This document shows, piece after piece, positions 7,538 through 16,555 of a stretch of 64,000 nucleotides of DNA (its first letter is position 1; every line of letters starts with the position of its first letter). The stretch is taken from assembly GCA_029213265.1 (NCBI GenBank), contig JARGNG010000015.1, forward strand, positions 1 to 64,000, read 5' to 3'. The position numbers and the translations under genes are program-made. The stretch comes from Verrucomicrobiales bacterium. GTDB taxonomy: Bacteria > Verrucomicrobiota > Verrucomicrobiia > Verrucomicrobiales > DEV007. The notes beneath the pieces were generated by a model, which saw only the letters and a list, made by a program, of their open reading frames with translations, was not told the origin of the DNA and did not search any database.

Positions 7538-9682
7538 ATGTCGCTCTTCCAGCTCAATTCTGAATTTTCTCCGCAGGGAGATCAGGAGCAAGCCATTGCC
7601 AAGCTGACGAAGTCTCTTCTCGCAGGGAATGCTCATCAATCCCTGCTCGGTGTTACCGGTTCCGGAAAAACATTCACGGTTGCCAACCTGATCGCTGCGC
7701 TCGGAAAGCCGACGCTGATCATGTCTCACAACAAGACGCTCGCAGCACAGCTCTACAGCGAGTTCAAAAGCTTCTTTCCGGACAATGCGGTGGAGTATTT
7801 CGTATCCTACTTCGATTACTATCAGCCCGAGGCCTATATCCCCCGCACCGACACCTACATCGAAAAGGATTCCTCGATCAATGACGAGATCGAACGGCTG
7901 CGACTCTCCTCCATGAGCTCCCTGCTCACGAGGAAAGACGTGATCGTCGTGGCGAGTGTCTCCTGCATTTATGGATTGGGGTCCCCCGAGGACTACCAGA
8001 ACATGATGGTGCCGGTGAAACTCGGCCAGAGTCTCGACCGGGATGACTTTCTCAAAGATCTCGTATCCATTCTCTATGAAAGAAACGACATCGACTTTGG
8101 GCGGGGGAAATTCCGGGTCCGCGGCGATGTCGTCGAAGTCTACCCCGCCTATCTCGACAACGAAGGAGTCCGCGTGGAATTTTTCGGAGACGAAATCGAC
8201 CGGATCACCCTCTTTGATCCCCTCACCGGAAACGGCACCCATCAGCTCGACGAAGTCACCTTCTACCCTGCGAAACAGTTCGTAACGCCGAAGGACAAAA
8301 TGGGCCGCGCCATCAAGGAAATCCGAAAGGAGATGCACGAACGCGTCGATTACTTCGAGAAAAACCAGCAGTACCTCGAAGCCCAGCGCATCAAGCAGCG
8401 GACCGAATATGACATTGAGATGATGCAGGAAATGGGATTCTGCCAGGGAATTGAGAACTACTCCCGCCACCTCACGGGACGCCCTCCCGGCTCCAAACCG
8501 GGCACCTTGATCGATTTCTTTCCCGACGACTTTTTCACCGTGATCGATGAGTCCCACGTCAGTATCCCTCAAATCGGAGGCATGTATGAAGGAGACCGTT
8601 CACGGAAACAAACCCTCGTCGATTTCGGCTTCCGGCTTCCCAGCGCGCTCGACAACCGCCCGCTGAAGTTCGATGAATACATGGCAGCCACAAAGCAGCG
8701 GCTCTACGTCAGTGCGACGCCGGCCAAGTTCGAAATCAAGAACTCCACTGCCGGGAGAGAGGGTTACCTTCCCCACAAGCGCAAGCGAATCGGCGAAGAG
8801 GAGCTGGTTCCGGAACGACTGCCTCGAATTTCCGGCAGCAAACAACCCATCGAGAAATTCGATCCCGGGAAGAAGGGTGCCGACCTCATCGTTGAACAGA
8901 TCATTCGCCCTACCGGATTGCTGGATCCCATTGTCACCCTCCGACCACTCAAAGGCCAAATTGATGAAACGATCGAACTTTGTCAGCAGCGGATCGAAAA
9001 GAATGAACGCGTTCTCGTCACGACCCTGACCAAGCGTACTGCCGAGGATTTAGCCGATTACATGCGAAACATCGGCCTCAAGGTTCGCTATATCCACGCC
9101 GATGTCGATGCGATCGAGAGGGTCGAGATCCTGAGGAGTCTCCGTGCCGCCGAGTTCGACATTCTCATTGGCATCAACTTGCTACGAGAAGGCCTGGACC
9201 TACCCGAGGTCAGCCTTGTCTGCATCCTCGACGCCGACAAAGAAGGATTTCTCCGCAGCGAGACGAGCCTGATTCAGACTGCCGGCCGTGCCGCCCGGCA
9301 CGTAAATGGAGAAGCGGTTCTTTTCGCCGACCACGTTACCGATTCGATCCAGAGCCTCATCTCCATTACCGAATATCGCCGTCGCGTGCAAAGCGAACAC
9401 AACGAGAAGCACGGGATTACCCCGACCACGGTGACGCGAAACGCTCAGGAAACCCTTCGCATGTATCAGAAAGGCAAAGCGGTCGAACAGTCTCTTGTCG
9501 CGGAGTCCGGAGAAGACATCGACACGCTCGCGGTCATTGCCGAACTGGAAGAGGAAATGCAGGAGGCCGCCACGAAACTGGAGTTCGAACGCGCGGCACT
9601 CATCCGCGATCAGATCAACAAGCTGAAAAAAGACAGCGGGGAAAAACCGCTCGTGGTGAAACGGAAAAAGGCCCGCTACTAA
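7538..9682 (+). CDS. uvrB: UvrABC excinuclease subunit B
   Basis: UvrB is the damage-verifying helicase-like subunit of nucleotide excision repair; it takes over from UvrA and recruits UvrC. The 714-aa product has the Walker A motif GVTGSGKT near residue 40, the beta-hairpin region YFDYYQPEAYIPRTDTYIEK, helicase motifs including DESHVS and the QTAGRAARH segment, and a C-terminal UVR domain (KLEFERAALIRDQINKLK) that binds UvrC. Its length exceeds the common 660-690 aa only slightly. The start follows GACCT with no Shine-Dalgarno sequence. No LexA-like palindrome is evident in the leader. Confidence 0.98.
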   Translation: MSLFQLNSEFSPQGDQEQAIAKLTKSLLAGNAHQSLLGVTGSGKTFTVANLIAALGKPTLIMSHNKTLAAQLYSEFKSFFPDNAVEYFVSYFDYYQPEAYIPRTDTYIEKDSSINDEIERLRLSSMSSLLTRKDVIVVASVSCIYGLGSPEDYQNMMVPVKLGQSLDRDDFLKDLVSILYERNDIDFGRGKFRVRGDVVEVYPAYLDNEGVRVEFFGDEIDRITLFDPLTGNGTHQLDEVTFYPAKQFVTPKDKMGRAIKEIRKEMHERVDYFEKNQQYLEAQRIKQRTEYDIEMMQEMGFCQGIENYSRHLTGRPPGSKPGTLIDFFPDDFFTVIDESHVSIPQIGGMYEGDRSRKQTLVDFGFRLPSALDNRPLKFDEYMAATKQRLYVSATPAKFEIKNSTAGREGYLPHKRKRIGEEELVPERLPRISGSKQPIEKFDPGKKGADLIVEQIIRPTGLLDPIVTLRPLKGQIDETIELCQQRIEKNERVLVTTLTKRTAEDLADYMRNIGLKVRYIHADVDAIERVEILRSLRAAEFDILIGINLLREGLDLPEVSLVCILDADKEGFLRSETSLIQTAGRAARHVNGEAVLFADHVTDSIQSLISITEYRRRVQSEHNEKHGITPTTVTRNAQETLRMYQKGKAVEQSLVAESGEDIDTLAVIAELEEEMQEAATKLEFERAALIRDQINKLKKDSGEKPLVVKRKKARY

Positions 9683-9710
9683 CAAGATAAAACCGCTTTC
9701 TGCTCCTTTT

Positions 9711-9740
9711 TCTTTCTGCCTTTCGCTGCCTTTCGCTGCC
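9711..9740. repeat. Short tandem repeat between convergent genes
   Basis: Two exact copies of TTTCGCTGCC (9721-9730 and 9731-9740) follow a partial copy (near 9713-9720). They lie in the 120-bp gap between uvrB and the convergent CPBP gene. No clear terminator hairpin was found in this gap. Confidence 0.5.
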
Positions 9741-9802
9741 TGGCATTCGGTCAAGACTCCAAGGCCTCCCTGTTTTTGTGTAGGCTTCTTAAGCGGAAAG
9801 AT

Positions 9803-10516
9803 TCACCCCTGCAGCACTTCCCACCCCACCCACATCAGCCCGAGATCGATAATCATGTGGCTGACCCACGGACCGAGAATGCTGTTGTAGCGGTGAAAGA
9901 TCCAGCTCCAAACCATTCCTCCGATCGCAACACATGCCCCGAGGAAAAGTGCCCACCCCATGGGGAAAAACTGATTCAAAATCACGATATGGTGAGAAGC
10001 GAACCCGACGCCGGCGATCAGATTGGCCCATCCGAAGGACATTAATTTCCTCCCCTCCCCGAGCGCGAACCATCGCCAGTAGAACTCCTCCAGAGCAGCG
10101 TGAGCAAAAGAAATAAACAGAGCAAACCAGAGAAAATGCTCCGCCACACCGAGCTTCTCGACAAAGGTCACGATGTTCGCGGCATTGTCGTCGACCACAG
10201 CTCCCAGCGGCGTGCCTTTGATCAAGAAAACAAGCAATCCCACGGTGGCAATCCCAAACCCAATCCCCGGAAAAAGCGATTTCCGATGTTCACGAGGTCG
10301 GTCGAGGTGAGTGCCTTTTTCTTTGAGCAGGAAAAAAACGGCCACCATCGGCCAGAGGAGAAGAAAGAATTTCACTCCGGAATAGAAGGCGTTCCCGAAC
10401 TTTGTTCCCGGAAAGAGAACTGCGTAAAACAGCGAGGCCAGGAAGGGCGTTACGAGAGCTATCGCGAACACCGCGATGCGCATCCCGCGTTTCGAATCTG
10501 AAGAAGTTGTATTCAC
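9803..10516 (-). CDS. CPBP-family intramembrane metalloprotease
   Basis: This 237-aa polytopic membrane protein carries the CPBP/Abi (Rce1-like) signature: EEFYWRW with the Glu pair at residues 143-144 and Arg148, then FASHHI with the second-motif His, and HMIID near the C terminus. These residues are known to form the buried glutamate/histidine active site of the family. About six to seven hydrophobic segments are visible. Bacterial members include bacteriocin-immunity proteins and prenyl-protein proteases, but the substrate here is unknown. It is transcribed alone, divergent from the EF-P gene and convergent with uvrB. Confidence 0.88.
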   Translation of the reverse strand: MNTTSSDSKRGMRIAVFAIALVTPFLASLFYAVLFPGTKFGNAFYSGVKFFLLLWPMVAVFFLLKEKGTHLDRPREHRKSLFPGIGFGIATVGLLVFLIKGTPLGAVVDDNAANIVTFVEKLGVAEHFLWFALFISFAHAALEEFYWRWFALGEGRKLMSFGWANLIAGVGFASHHIVILNQFFPMGWALFLGACVAIGGMVWSWIFHRYNSILGPWVSHMIIDLGLMWVGWEVLQG

Positions 10517-10649
10517 GGGCTCAGAGTCGACGCCCCCCGAATGGTCTCAAATCATTATTTACGATCTTGTGATCGATAGAATCAATGGCAATATTGCTTT
10601 CCCCTGATATATTTAGGATCTCTTAATTAAATTCCTGACTACTCGATCT

Positions 10650-11210
10650 ATGGCCACCGTCGCAACCAACCTGAAACGCGGACAATGCATTAGCTACAAG
10701 GGCGAAACCGGGCTCGTCCTCGGGCTGGAGCACCGCACCCCCGGAAAGGGCAACGCCCTCATCATGGCAACGATTCGTTCGTTCAATTCGGGAAAGACGA
10801 AAGACATTCGCTTTGCCTCCAGTGACAAAGTGGAAATCGTGCAGTCAGACCGGCAGAAACTGGAATTCAGCTACTCGGATCAGACAGGGTACCATTTCAT
10901 GGATCCGGCGACCTACGATACGATTACCTTTCAGGAGGAGTTCATTGAGGACAGCAAGGATCTCCTCATCGATGCACTCGCCGTTGAAGTTCTCTTTGTC
11001 GACGGCAAACCGGTTACGATCGAGCTGCCCTCCAACATTGAACTGGAAGTGACTGAAGCGGCTCCCGGAGTCAAAGGGGATACCGCGACGGCAGCGACCA
11101 AGGAGGCAGTTCTCGAAACAGGCCTTCGGGTTCAGGTTCCTCTTTTCATTGGCCCTGGTGACAAGATCAAGGTCAGCAGCGAAGACAAGAAGTACGCCGG
11201 ACGCGCCTAG
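10650..11210 (+). CDS. efp: Translation elongation factor P
   Basis: EF-P binds stalled ribosomes and stimulates peptide bond formation at polyproline stretches. The 186-aa length is typical. The KOW-like N-terminal domain carries the tip loop RTPGKGNA with Lys33, the residue that is post-translationally modified in many bacteria; which modification is used here cannot be told, since no epmA, epmB or ymfI-like gene is in the window. Two OB-like domains follow, ending with the GLRVQVPLFIGPGDKIKV segment. The start has the pyrimidine-rich leader CGATCT. Confidence 0.93.
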   Translation: MATVATNLKRGQCISYKGETGLVLGLEHRTPGKGNALIMATIRSFNSGKTKDIRFASSDKVEIVQSDRQKLEFSYSDQTGYHFMDPATYDTITFQEEFIEDSKDLLIDALAVEVLFVDGKPVTIELPSNIELEVTEAAPGVKGDTATAATKEAVLETGLRVQVPLFIGPGDKIKVSSEDKKYAGRA

Positions 11211-11235
11211 CGAGTTCGAAATCCGGGAAAATATT

Positions 11236-12063
11236 GTGGCGCGGAAAAAGCCGTCAAACAAGCGGGCCAGGGCAAAGAAGCCCACGCCGCGCCACGGACT
11301 TTCCGCCTTTCTACCGGAAAGCGCCGCTCGTGCGCTGACCCCGGCACCTGAGACGACGATCCGTCATGTAAAATTCGTGATCGGGCTTCTTCTACTCCCA
11401 CTTTGCTGGGCTTCCCTGGAAACCTTCCTGGTTCTCCTGCACGCCGACACCTTTGCGGGAAATTACTGGCGCACGCCGGAGTTCCTGTCCTTCGCCGGAG
11501 GATGCCTCGTCTGGCTTGCTCTCTTCTACTGCGCACGATGCCGGCTCATGATGTGGCTCTACGTGGCGGGGCACGAACTAACGCATGCTCTTTTCGTTCT
11601 CATTTGCAGCGGCAAAGTGAGCAAAGTCCACATCTCCTCGGAAGGGGGGCACATTCTGACGAACCGGAATAACTTTCTGATTTCGCTCTCCCCGTATTTT
11701 TTCCCTTTCTACACTGCCCTTACCATTCTCGTCTGGGCGGTTCTCCAATGGATATTTCGGGAGCAGGGCGAGCTCAATCCAGAGTGGCTCTACGGTGCGA
11801 TCGGTTTCACCTGGATGTTTCATCTCACTTTCACGGTGTGGATGATTCGACGGGAGCAACCGGATGTGGATCAGAATGGAAAAGTCTTCTCCTTCGCCCT
11901 GATCATCCTGATGAACGTGCTGCTCATCTCTGCACTGCTCATCATTGCTTCCCCCACCGCGACCTTTGTCGGCTTCGGAATCTCATTTTGGGAAAATGCC
12001 CGCAGCCTTCATCACCGGTTTGTGGAGTCGTCTATTGAACTAATTCGGGCGCTTCCGGGATAG
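11236..12063 (+). CDS. Membrane zinc metalloprotease, M50-like
   Basis: The product (275 aa from GTG 11236) has a basic, Lys/Arg-rich N-terminal tail of about 40 residues and then six or so membrane segments. A zinc-binding HExxH motif lies in GHELTHALF, inside a hydrophobic stretch, as in the M50 (site-2 protease) fold, and SLSPYFFPFY further on resembles the region after the active site in that family. No PDZ domain is present. The frame also runs upstream into efp from 11149, but that start would overlap efp by 62 bp. It is probably co-transcribed with efp (25-bp gap). The biological substrate is unknown. Confidence 0.7.
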   Translation: MARKKPSNKRARAKKPTPRHGLSAFLPESAARALTPAPETTIRHVKFVIGLLLLPLCWASLETFLVLLHADTFAGNYWRTPEFLSFAGGCLVWLALFYCARCRLMMWLYVAGHELTHALFVLICSGKVSKVHISSEGGHILTNRNNFLISLSPYFFPFYTALTILVWAVLQWIFREQGELNPEWLYGAIGFTWMFHLTFTVWMIRREQPDVDQNGKVFSFALIILMNVLLISALLIIASPTATFVGFGISFWENARSLHHRFVESSIELIRALPG

Positions 12064-12116
12064 AGTAGGCAGCACAAACGCTCTTGTCTGTGGTTCCAAC
12101 CAGGCCCCGGCCGACG

Positions 12117-12138
12117 GCACAGGCAGGAGTGCCTGCGC
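12117..12138. terminator. Hairpin between convergent genes
   Basis: GCACAGGCA (12117-12125) pairs with TGCCTGCGC (12130-12138) around a GGAG loop, with one A-C mismatch; TACTTTTC follows on the plus strand. It lies between the M50-like gene and the stop codon of the opposing TPR gene and may terminate plus-strand transcription. The compact palindrome also resembles a dispersed REP-like element, which cannot be tested within one window. Confidence 0.45.
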
Positions 12139-14711
12139 TACTTTTCTTCCGAAAAATCCAACAAGAGGGCATGTGCCTCCCGGTACCTTGGAGAATCAGC
12201 CAGTGCGTCCAGAAGGTAGCGCTTGGCCCTAGGCTTATCCCCTTTTTGCAAGAGCCCGGCGAGACGATAGCGGACCTCCGAAGGGTTGGTCGGATCCAGC
12301 TTCAAAGTCTTTTCAAAAGAGGAAACGGCAAGCCCGGTTTCAGCGAGAGCGGCGTGAGCACAGCCTCTGCAGTAGTGGAGCCGCTCGTAGAAAGGATTGA
12401 TCGCCTTGGTCCGCTTCGCATTGGTGATGACGTCTTTCCAGTTTTCTTTTTCAAATTCCACATCCAGCAAACGTGTGTAGGCCGTGTAGGCCTCGGCCGA
12501 AATGTCAGCGAGTCGCTCGAGGACTGCGACTTCGGCATCCGCATTCCCCTCCTCGCGAAACGCCCGCGCTTTGAGTGCATAGCCGTTGGCAATGCCGGTA
12601 AAGTCAGGCAGCAATGCGATCAGCTTCTCCGCTGATTCCGCTGCTTCCGCCCATTTTTCCTGCTCGAGGTAGCGCAATGTCAGGGTCTGTCGCGCCCAGA
12701 AATTAGTGGGGTTCTTTTTCAAATACGCAGCGACCGCAAGAGGGCTCACCGGATTGACCTCCTCCGGGCCGGGTTCGGCCCAGTCGACGCCGGGTCCATA
12801 GGTGTCGGCAAGCTTGATCAAAGACTGTGCGAAATCGGAATCCAACGTCTCAATTGGAATCGTGTGATTGGCGATGGCATCATTGATGAGCACTCCCGCC
12901 CCCAGATCGACCAGAATGTTTCGAAGAGCATCTTCCCCGAAATTCTCGACGATGTATTTCACCACCAGCATCGACTGGTAGTAGGCAAACATGAGGTGCT
13001 CGCCGCTTTCCGCGTTGAAAAACGCCTGGCTCATTTGGCTGATCGGAGTAAAGGCCTTCTCCTCGAGAACCATCTTCCGATACTGCGGTGTCATTCGTTG
13101 CCCCCAGTTCGGCTGCCGCTGTATTTCCTCATACACGGAAATACCTTCGCTGAGCCAGCGTGGCATCTTGTTGTTGGTCACAGTCAGGGTGACGACATGG
13201 CAATACTCGTGCCAGAGCGTCGCTTCCCAGTTGTTCTTGCCCGCCGTTGTGCTGCCGGGACTGTTCATCGTCACGACCGCTCCGGAACAAACGCCCAGGA
13301 GCCCCTCCCCTCCGAGTGAGCCGAATGACCGAATCGCGAAATCCTGCTGATTCGGATAAAACTCGATGTAGGTCGGCCCATCCATCTCAAGGCCGTATTT
13401 TTTCCCGAGCACCTCTTTGGCATCGGTCAGCAGTTCGGTGACGCGATCCCCGTAGATCTCTGCCTCTTCCGGCGGCATCCGAATGACGAAATCATCGCTC
13501 GGAATAGAGGCGAAACTCTCGATCTCTTTTTGAAGAACGGAAAGATTGAAGGCGAGGACATTGTATTCGTCCTGTTCCCCGACTTCGTCGGCGAGAGGCC
13601 AGGCTTTTTCGATATCCCCCAGCCTCAGGTAGTCGAGAGCCAGCTGCAGCTTGGCCGGGAGAAATCCAGGATCCATTTCCAGCGCACGCTTTTGACTGTC
13701 TGCCCCCTCCTGATAGCGATACTTCCGGGAAAGAACCCGCCCAATGAGATGATCGATCTCGGGATTGTTCGCCCAGACAGAAAGCGCAGCCTTCCTGTAT
13801 TTCTCAAATTCGATATGATCGTTCTTTTCGAGCTCGACCAGAACCGCCCGGTAGGCGGCCGCGAGGGGATGACGGGGATTGAGCGCCGTCACAAGGTCCA
13901 GGTTCTTATGGGCTTCATCGTAGCGTTCGAAATTGATGGCATATTCCGCCTGCAGCAAAAGCGCGCCATAGTGACGTGGGGCAGACTTCAACACCCGCTC
14001 CAAATATTCGGCACCTTTTTTCCGGTCACTGGGAAAAAAGGATTCTGCGAGCCCGAAAAGAACGTCGGGATTTTCGGGCTCCAATTTGTAGGCTCCTTGA
14101 AATTCCTTCGCCGCAAGACCAAAGTCATCTTTCACCAGGGCCAACTCCCCGGAGGCAAGGTAGGCTTCCAGCAATCCCCCGGGAACCACCTGCCCTTTTG
14201 CCTGAAAGGTTTTGGCCACATCAAAATACTGCTCGATCACCGTAGATGGATCGGCTCCCAGGATCAGTGCGGCCTGCCCGAGATGCACATAGTCGAGAGC
14301 GCTGCGTTCCTTCTCGGGAACGGCCGCCGCGGCCTCATTGATCGCCGCGAACATGGCGCCCGCTTCCTCCGCAAGGCCCATCGAAGAAAACAATTTGTGA
14401 GCTTCGAGAAGAGCACCCAACTGATCCGGAAATTGATCCGTCGTCGCTATGGCCTCCTCCACCGCATCTTCATACCGCCCCACGTTGGCCAGAGACTGAA
14501 ATCGTAAGGTTCGCCATTCCCAGGAGGGCTGGCCGCGGCGGAGTGCATAATCGCAAACTTGAATCACGATATCGTATCGCCCCCGAAGGAAAATTTCCCG
14601 AACTTTCGGAAGATTATCCTCATCGTAGTAGCGCTTGTAGTCCGCCTGTGAAAACGCCTCGTTCGATCCGATCACCAGGAGGAGGAAGATAGACAGGAAT
14701 ACTCGCCACAT
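12138..14711 (-). CDS. Exported TPR protein with gluzincin-type (MA-like) domain
   Basis: The start at 14711 (857 aa) gives a signal peptide, MWRVFLSIFLLLVIGSNEAFS; an upstream start at 14765 only adds a polar extension. The first 400 residues or so are tetratricopeptide-like helical repeats (for example EPENPDVLFGLAESFFPSD and PRHYGALLLQAEYAINF). Around residue 500 a zinc motif HEYCH appears, with a downstream Glu in RWLSEGISVYEE near residue 520, the arrangement of peptidase MA-like gluzincins. More TPR-like repeats make up the C terminus. It is probably a periplasmic protein combining scaffold and metallopeptidase. It lies 43 bp downstream of the kinase-like gene on the same strand. Confidence 0.8.
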   Translation of the reverse strand: MWRVFLSIFLLLVIGSNEAFSQADYKRYYDEDNLPKVREIFLRGRYDIVIQVCDYALRRGQPSWEWRTLRFQSLANVGRYEDAVEEAIATTDQFPDQLGALLEAHKLFSSMGLAEEAGAMFAAINEAAAAVPEKERSALDYVHLGQAALILGADPSTVIEQYFDVAKTFQAKGQVVPGGLLEAYLASGELALVKDDFGLAAKEFQGAYKLEPENPDVLFGLAESFFPSDRKKGAEYLERVLKSAPRHYGALLLQAEYAINFERYDEAHKNLDLVTALNPRHPLAAAYRAVLVELEKNDHIEFEKYRKAALSVWANNPEIDHLIGRVLSRKYRYQEGADSQKRALEMDPGFLPAKLQLALDYLRLGDIEKAWPLADEVGEQDEYNVLAFNLSVLQKEIESFASIPSDDFVIRMPPEEAEIYGDRVTELLTDAKEVLGKKYGLEMDGPTYIEFYPNQQDFAIRSFGSLGGEGLLGVCSGAVVTMNSPGSTTAGKNNWEATLWHEYCHVVTLTVTNNKMPRWLSEGISVYEEIQRQPNWGQRMTPQYRKMVLEEKAFTPISQMSQAFFNAESGEHLMFAYYQSMLVVKYIVENFGEDALRNILVDLGAGVLINDAIANHTIPIETLDSDFAQSLIKLADTYGPGVDWAEPGPEEVNPVSPLAVAAYLKKNPTNFWARQTLTLRYLEQEKWAEAAESAEKLIALLPDFTGIANGYALKARAFREEGNADAEVAVLERLADISAEAYTAYTRLLDVEFEKENWKDVITNAKRTKAINPFYERLHYCRGCAHAALAETGLAVSSFEKTLKLDPTNPSEVRYRLAGLLQKGDKPRAKRYLLDALADSPRYREAHALLLDFSEEK

Positions 14712-14754
14712 TCTACTACTGAAGCGGAGAATCGGTGCGCGGTAAAGCCCGTCT

Positions 14755-15438
14755 TCAGGCCGCATCCGAAAATGGAATCACGCCCTCCCATTTCCGCCCC
14801 TTCGCCAAAATCGGCTGGATATCAATCGCATAGAGATCCCCGTCGACCGCACGCACATAGTTCCGGGGATGGCAATCCTGGACCAGAACTCCGTCTGCTT
14901 CGCGGTAGAACCCTTTCTGCACGTCGTCCCAGACAAAGCCCAGTCGATTCATGTATTCGGCGACATCTTCCTCCGAAGGAATCCCCGCCAGCGGATCCGG
15001 GAGAATGTAACTTTGCGAGGTCACGATACTGGGTCCGTCCGTACGCTGCCAGATTCCCTCAAAGCAAACGTCATCTCCAAATAGAAGATTGGAGAGTCTC
15101 AGGCGGCGCAGATAGCCGAAGGGTGTCGAGTATCCTGTTGGACCAAAGCCAGCCCGTTCAGGGAAAGTAGATTTCCAAAAACGATGTCCAGCCTCGTCGT
15201 GATAGATCTCATGCTCCATCCCGCCTTTCCCGTAGTCGAGGGCGGGAAGATCCGCCCGGGTCAGGAGACGGTTATGTTCCCGCGCGAAGGCGATGAGATT
15301 TCGGAACTGGCTTCCGACGGCGCGCTCCCAGGCTTCAACCGGATCCCGTGGTGGTGGTACATTTGAAACTCCGCCGCCTGCTTGACCAAGTCCCTGTCCT
15401 TCCCGGACAGAGGCTCTTTCTGCTTCATCAAGTTCCAT
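14755..15438 (-). CDS. Kinase-like protein resembling polyvalent-protein kinase domains (5' end frameshifted)
   Basis: The open frame holds a compact kinase-like domain: GGMEHEIYHDEAGHRFWKST (nucleotide/lysine region), FGYLRRLRLSNLLFGDD, then VQDCHPRNYVRAVDGDLYA with a catalytic-loop-like D-x-HPRN and IDIQP in the metal-binding place. This order resembles the small kinase domain described in polyvalent proteins of mobile elements, a comparison made from memory. The N terminus in this frame (upstream of about 15345) has non-coding codon use; the real N terminus appears to lie in another frame, see the entry at 15345-15494. It may therefore be inactive, frameshifted by programmed slippage, or affected by a sequence error. 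Substrate and role are unknown. Confidence 0.6.
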   Translation of the reverse strand: MELDEAERASVREGQGLGQAGGGVSNVPPPRDPVEAWERAVGSQFRNLIAFAREHNRLLTRADLPALDYGKGGMEHEIYHDEAGHRFWKSTFPERAGFGPTGYSTPFGYLRRLRLSNLLFGDDVCFEGIWQRTDGPSIVTSQSYILPDPLAGIPSEEDVAEYMNRLGFVWDDVQKGFYREADGVLVQDCHPRNYVRAVDGDLYAIDIQPILAKGRKWEGVIPFSDAA

Positions 15439-15494
15439 ATCCGCTTGGCGTCGGAGCGGGAAATAGGCTGGGGGATTGCCGAAGATTCGCTCAT
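15345..15494 (-). pseudogene. Displaced N-terminal segment of the kinase-like gene
   Basis: From an ATG at 15494, a frame one base away from the kinase frame encodes 49 codons, starting MSESSAIPQPISRSDAKRIW and ending MYHHH; 39 of those 49 codons end in G or C, as in neighbouring genes, while the kinase frame over the same bases is AT-rich at third positions. Adding one base to the GGG run (plus-strand CCC at 15345-15347) joins the frames as HHHG-DPVEAWERAV. The frame could start further upstream, up to 15599, but then overlaps scpA's start. Confidence 0.6.
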
Positions 15495-15599
15495 TAGAAT
15501 CATCATACATTCTATCAATACAAAGACAACAAGGATCATTGGCTTCAGCAGAGAAATCGCTGTTTCCAATTCGATTCGTAGCTTTCTCTCACCTTGCAA

Positions 15600-16487
15600 A
15601 TGATGGGCTCACGCGCTTTGCTACCAGCAACAGATCAGCCTTTGAACGAACCTCAAACAGACTCCCCCGAAGCAGCGGACTCCGCACCGGACGCATCTCC
15701 AGACTCTTCTTCGGACGACATGCCCCCCCCTTCCGACGACTCCCCGTCTATGGAGGTAGCGGGAACTTCCTACAAGGTTGAGCTCGATGTTTTCGAAGGC
15801 CCCATGGACCTCCTTCTATATCTGATCAAGAAAGACGAGATCGATATCTACGACATTCCGATCGAGAGCATCACGAAGCAGTATATGGGGTATCTCGAAA
15901 CCTTCAAGATGCTCAACATCGGGCTGGCCGGTGAATTTCTCGTGATGGCAGCCAACCTCTGTTACATCAAGAGCCGAATGATGCTTCCCAAGCACGTTCA
16001 ACCGCCCGAAGAAGATGCTGACGAGGAAGATCCGCGCTGGGACCTCATCCGTCAGCTCATCGAGTATAAGAAGTTCAAAGAAGCTGCGAGCTACCTTGGG
16101 AAAAGGGAAGCGGAACAGCAGGATCACTTCACACGCAAGCCGGAGAAAATCGAAACCGCCGAAGACGAACAGCGTCCTCTCTCAGGCGATCTCAGTATTT
16201 TCGATCTGATTCGTGCCTTTCAGAATATCCTCGACCGGTTCGAAGAAGGCGACCTCGGGGAAATTGTCGACGACCGGTTCACCGTAAGCGATCGAATCGA
16301 CCACCTTCTCACCAAAGTGCCGCCCGGCGGATCGATTCGCTTCTCTTCGCTTTTCGAAGAGGCGGTGACCAAAGGGGAAATGATTGTCACCTTTCTCGCT
16401 GTTTTGGAACTGATGAAACTGAATTACTTTCGTGTTCGTCAGGAAGTCATCCTCGGTGATATCGAACTCCAGCGAAATGAGACCTAA
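15600..16487 (+). CDS. scpA: Segregation and condensation protein A
   Basis: ScpA is the kleisin subunit that bridges the heads of the Smc dimer in the chromosome-condensing complex. After an unusual Asp/Ser/Pro-rich N-terminal extension (about residues 1-55), the conserved core begins with [19 protein letters not shown] and continues with the typical SRMMLPK segment. The C-terminal winged-helix region ([24 protein letters not shown]) is intact. ATG codons at 15600 and 15603 are both possible. scpB follows 68 bp downstream; smc is not in the window. Confidence 0.93.
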   Translation: MMGSRALLPATDQPLNEPQTDSPEAADSAPDASPDSSSDDMPPPSDDSPSMEVAGTSYKVELDVFEGPMDLLLYLIKKDEIDIYDIPIESITKQYMGYLETFKMLNIGLAGEFLVMAANLCYIKSRMMLPKHVQPPEEDADEEDPRWDLIRQLIEYKKFKEAASYLGKREAEQQDHFTRKPEKIETAEDEQRPLSGDLSIFDLIRAFQNILDRFEEGDLGEIVDDRFTVSDRIDHLLTKVPPGGSIRFSSLFEEAVTKGEMIVTFLAVLELMKLNYFRVRQEVILGDIELQRNET

Positions 16488-16555
16488 GCCATGCAGAATC
16501 CACTTTCAATTCGGCCGAATCGCGGCAGGGTAAGCGCCCGCATTTGCTACTCTAC

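Noticed and set aside
13530..14507. Long open frame (325 codons) antisense to the TPR gene
   Set aside because: It runs opposite to a well-supported signal-peptide and TPR-coding frame and has no recognisable motif; a shadow of biased codon use.
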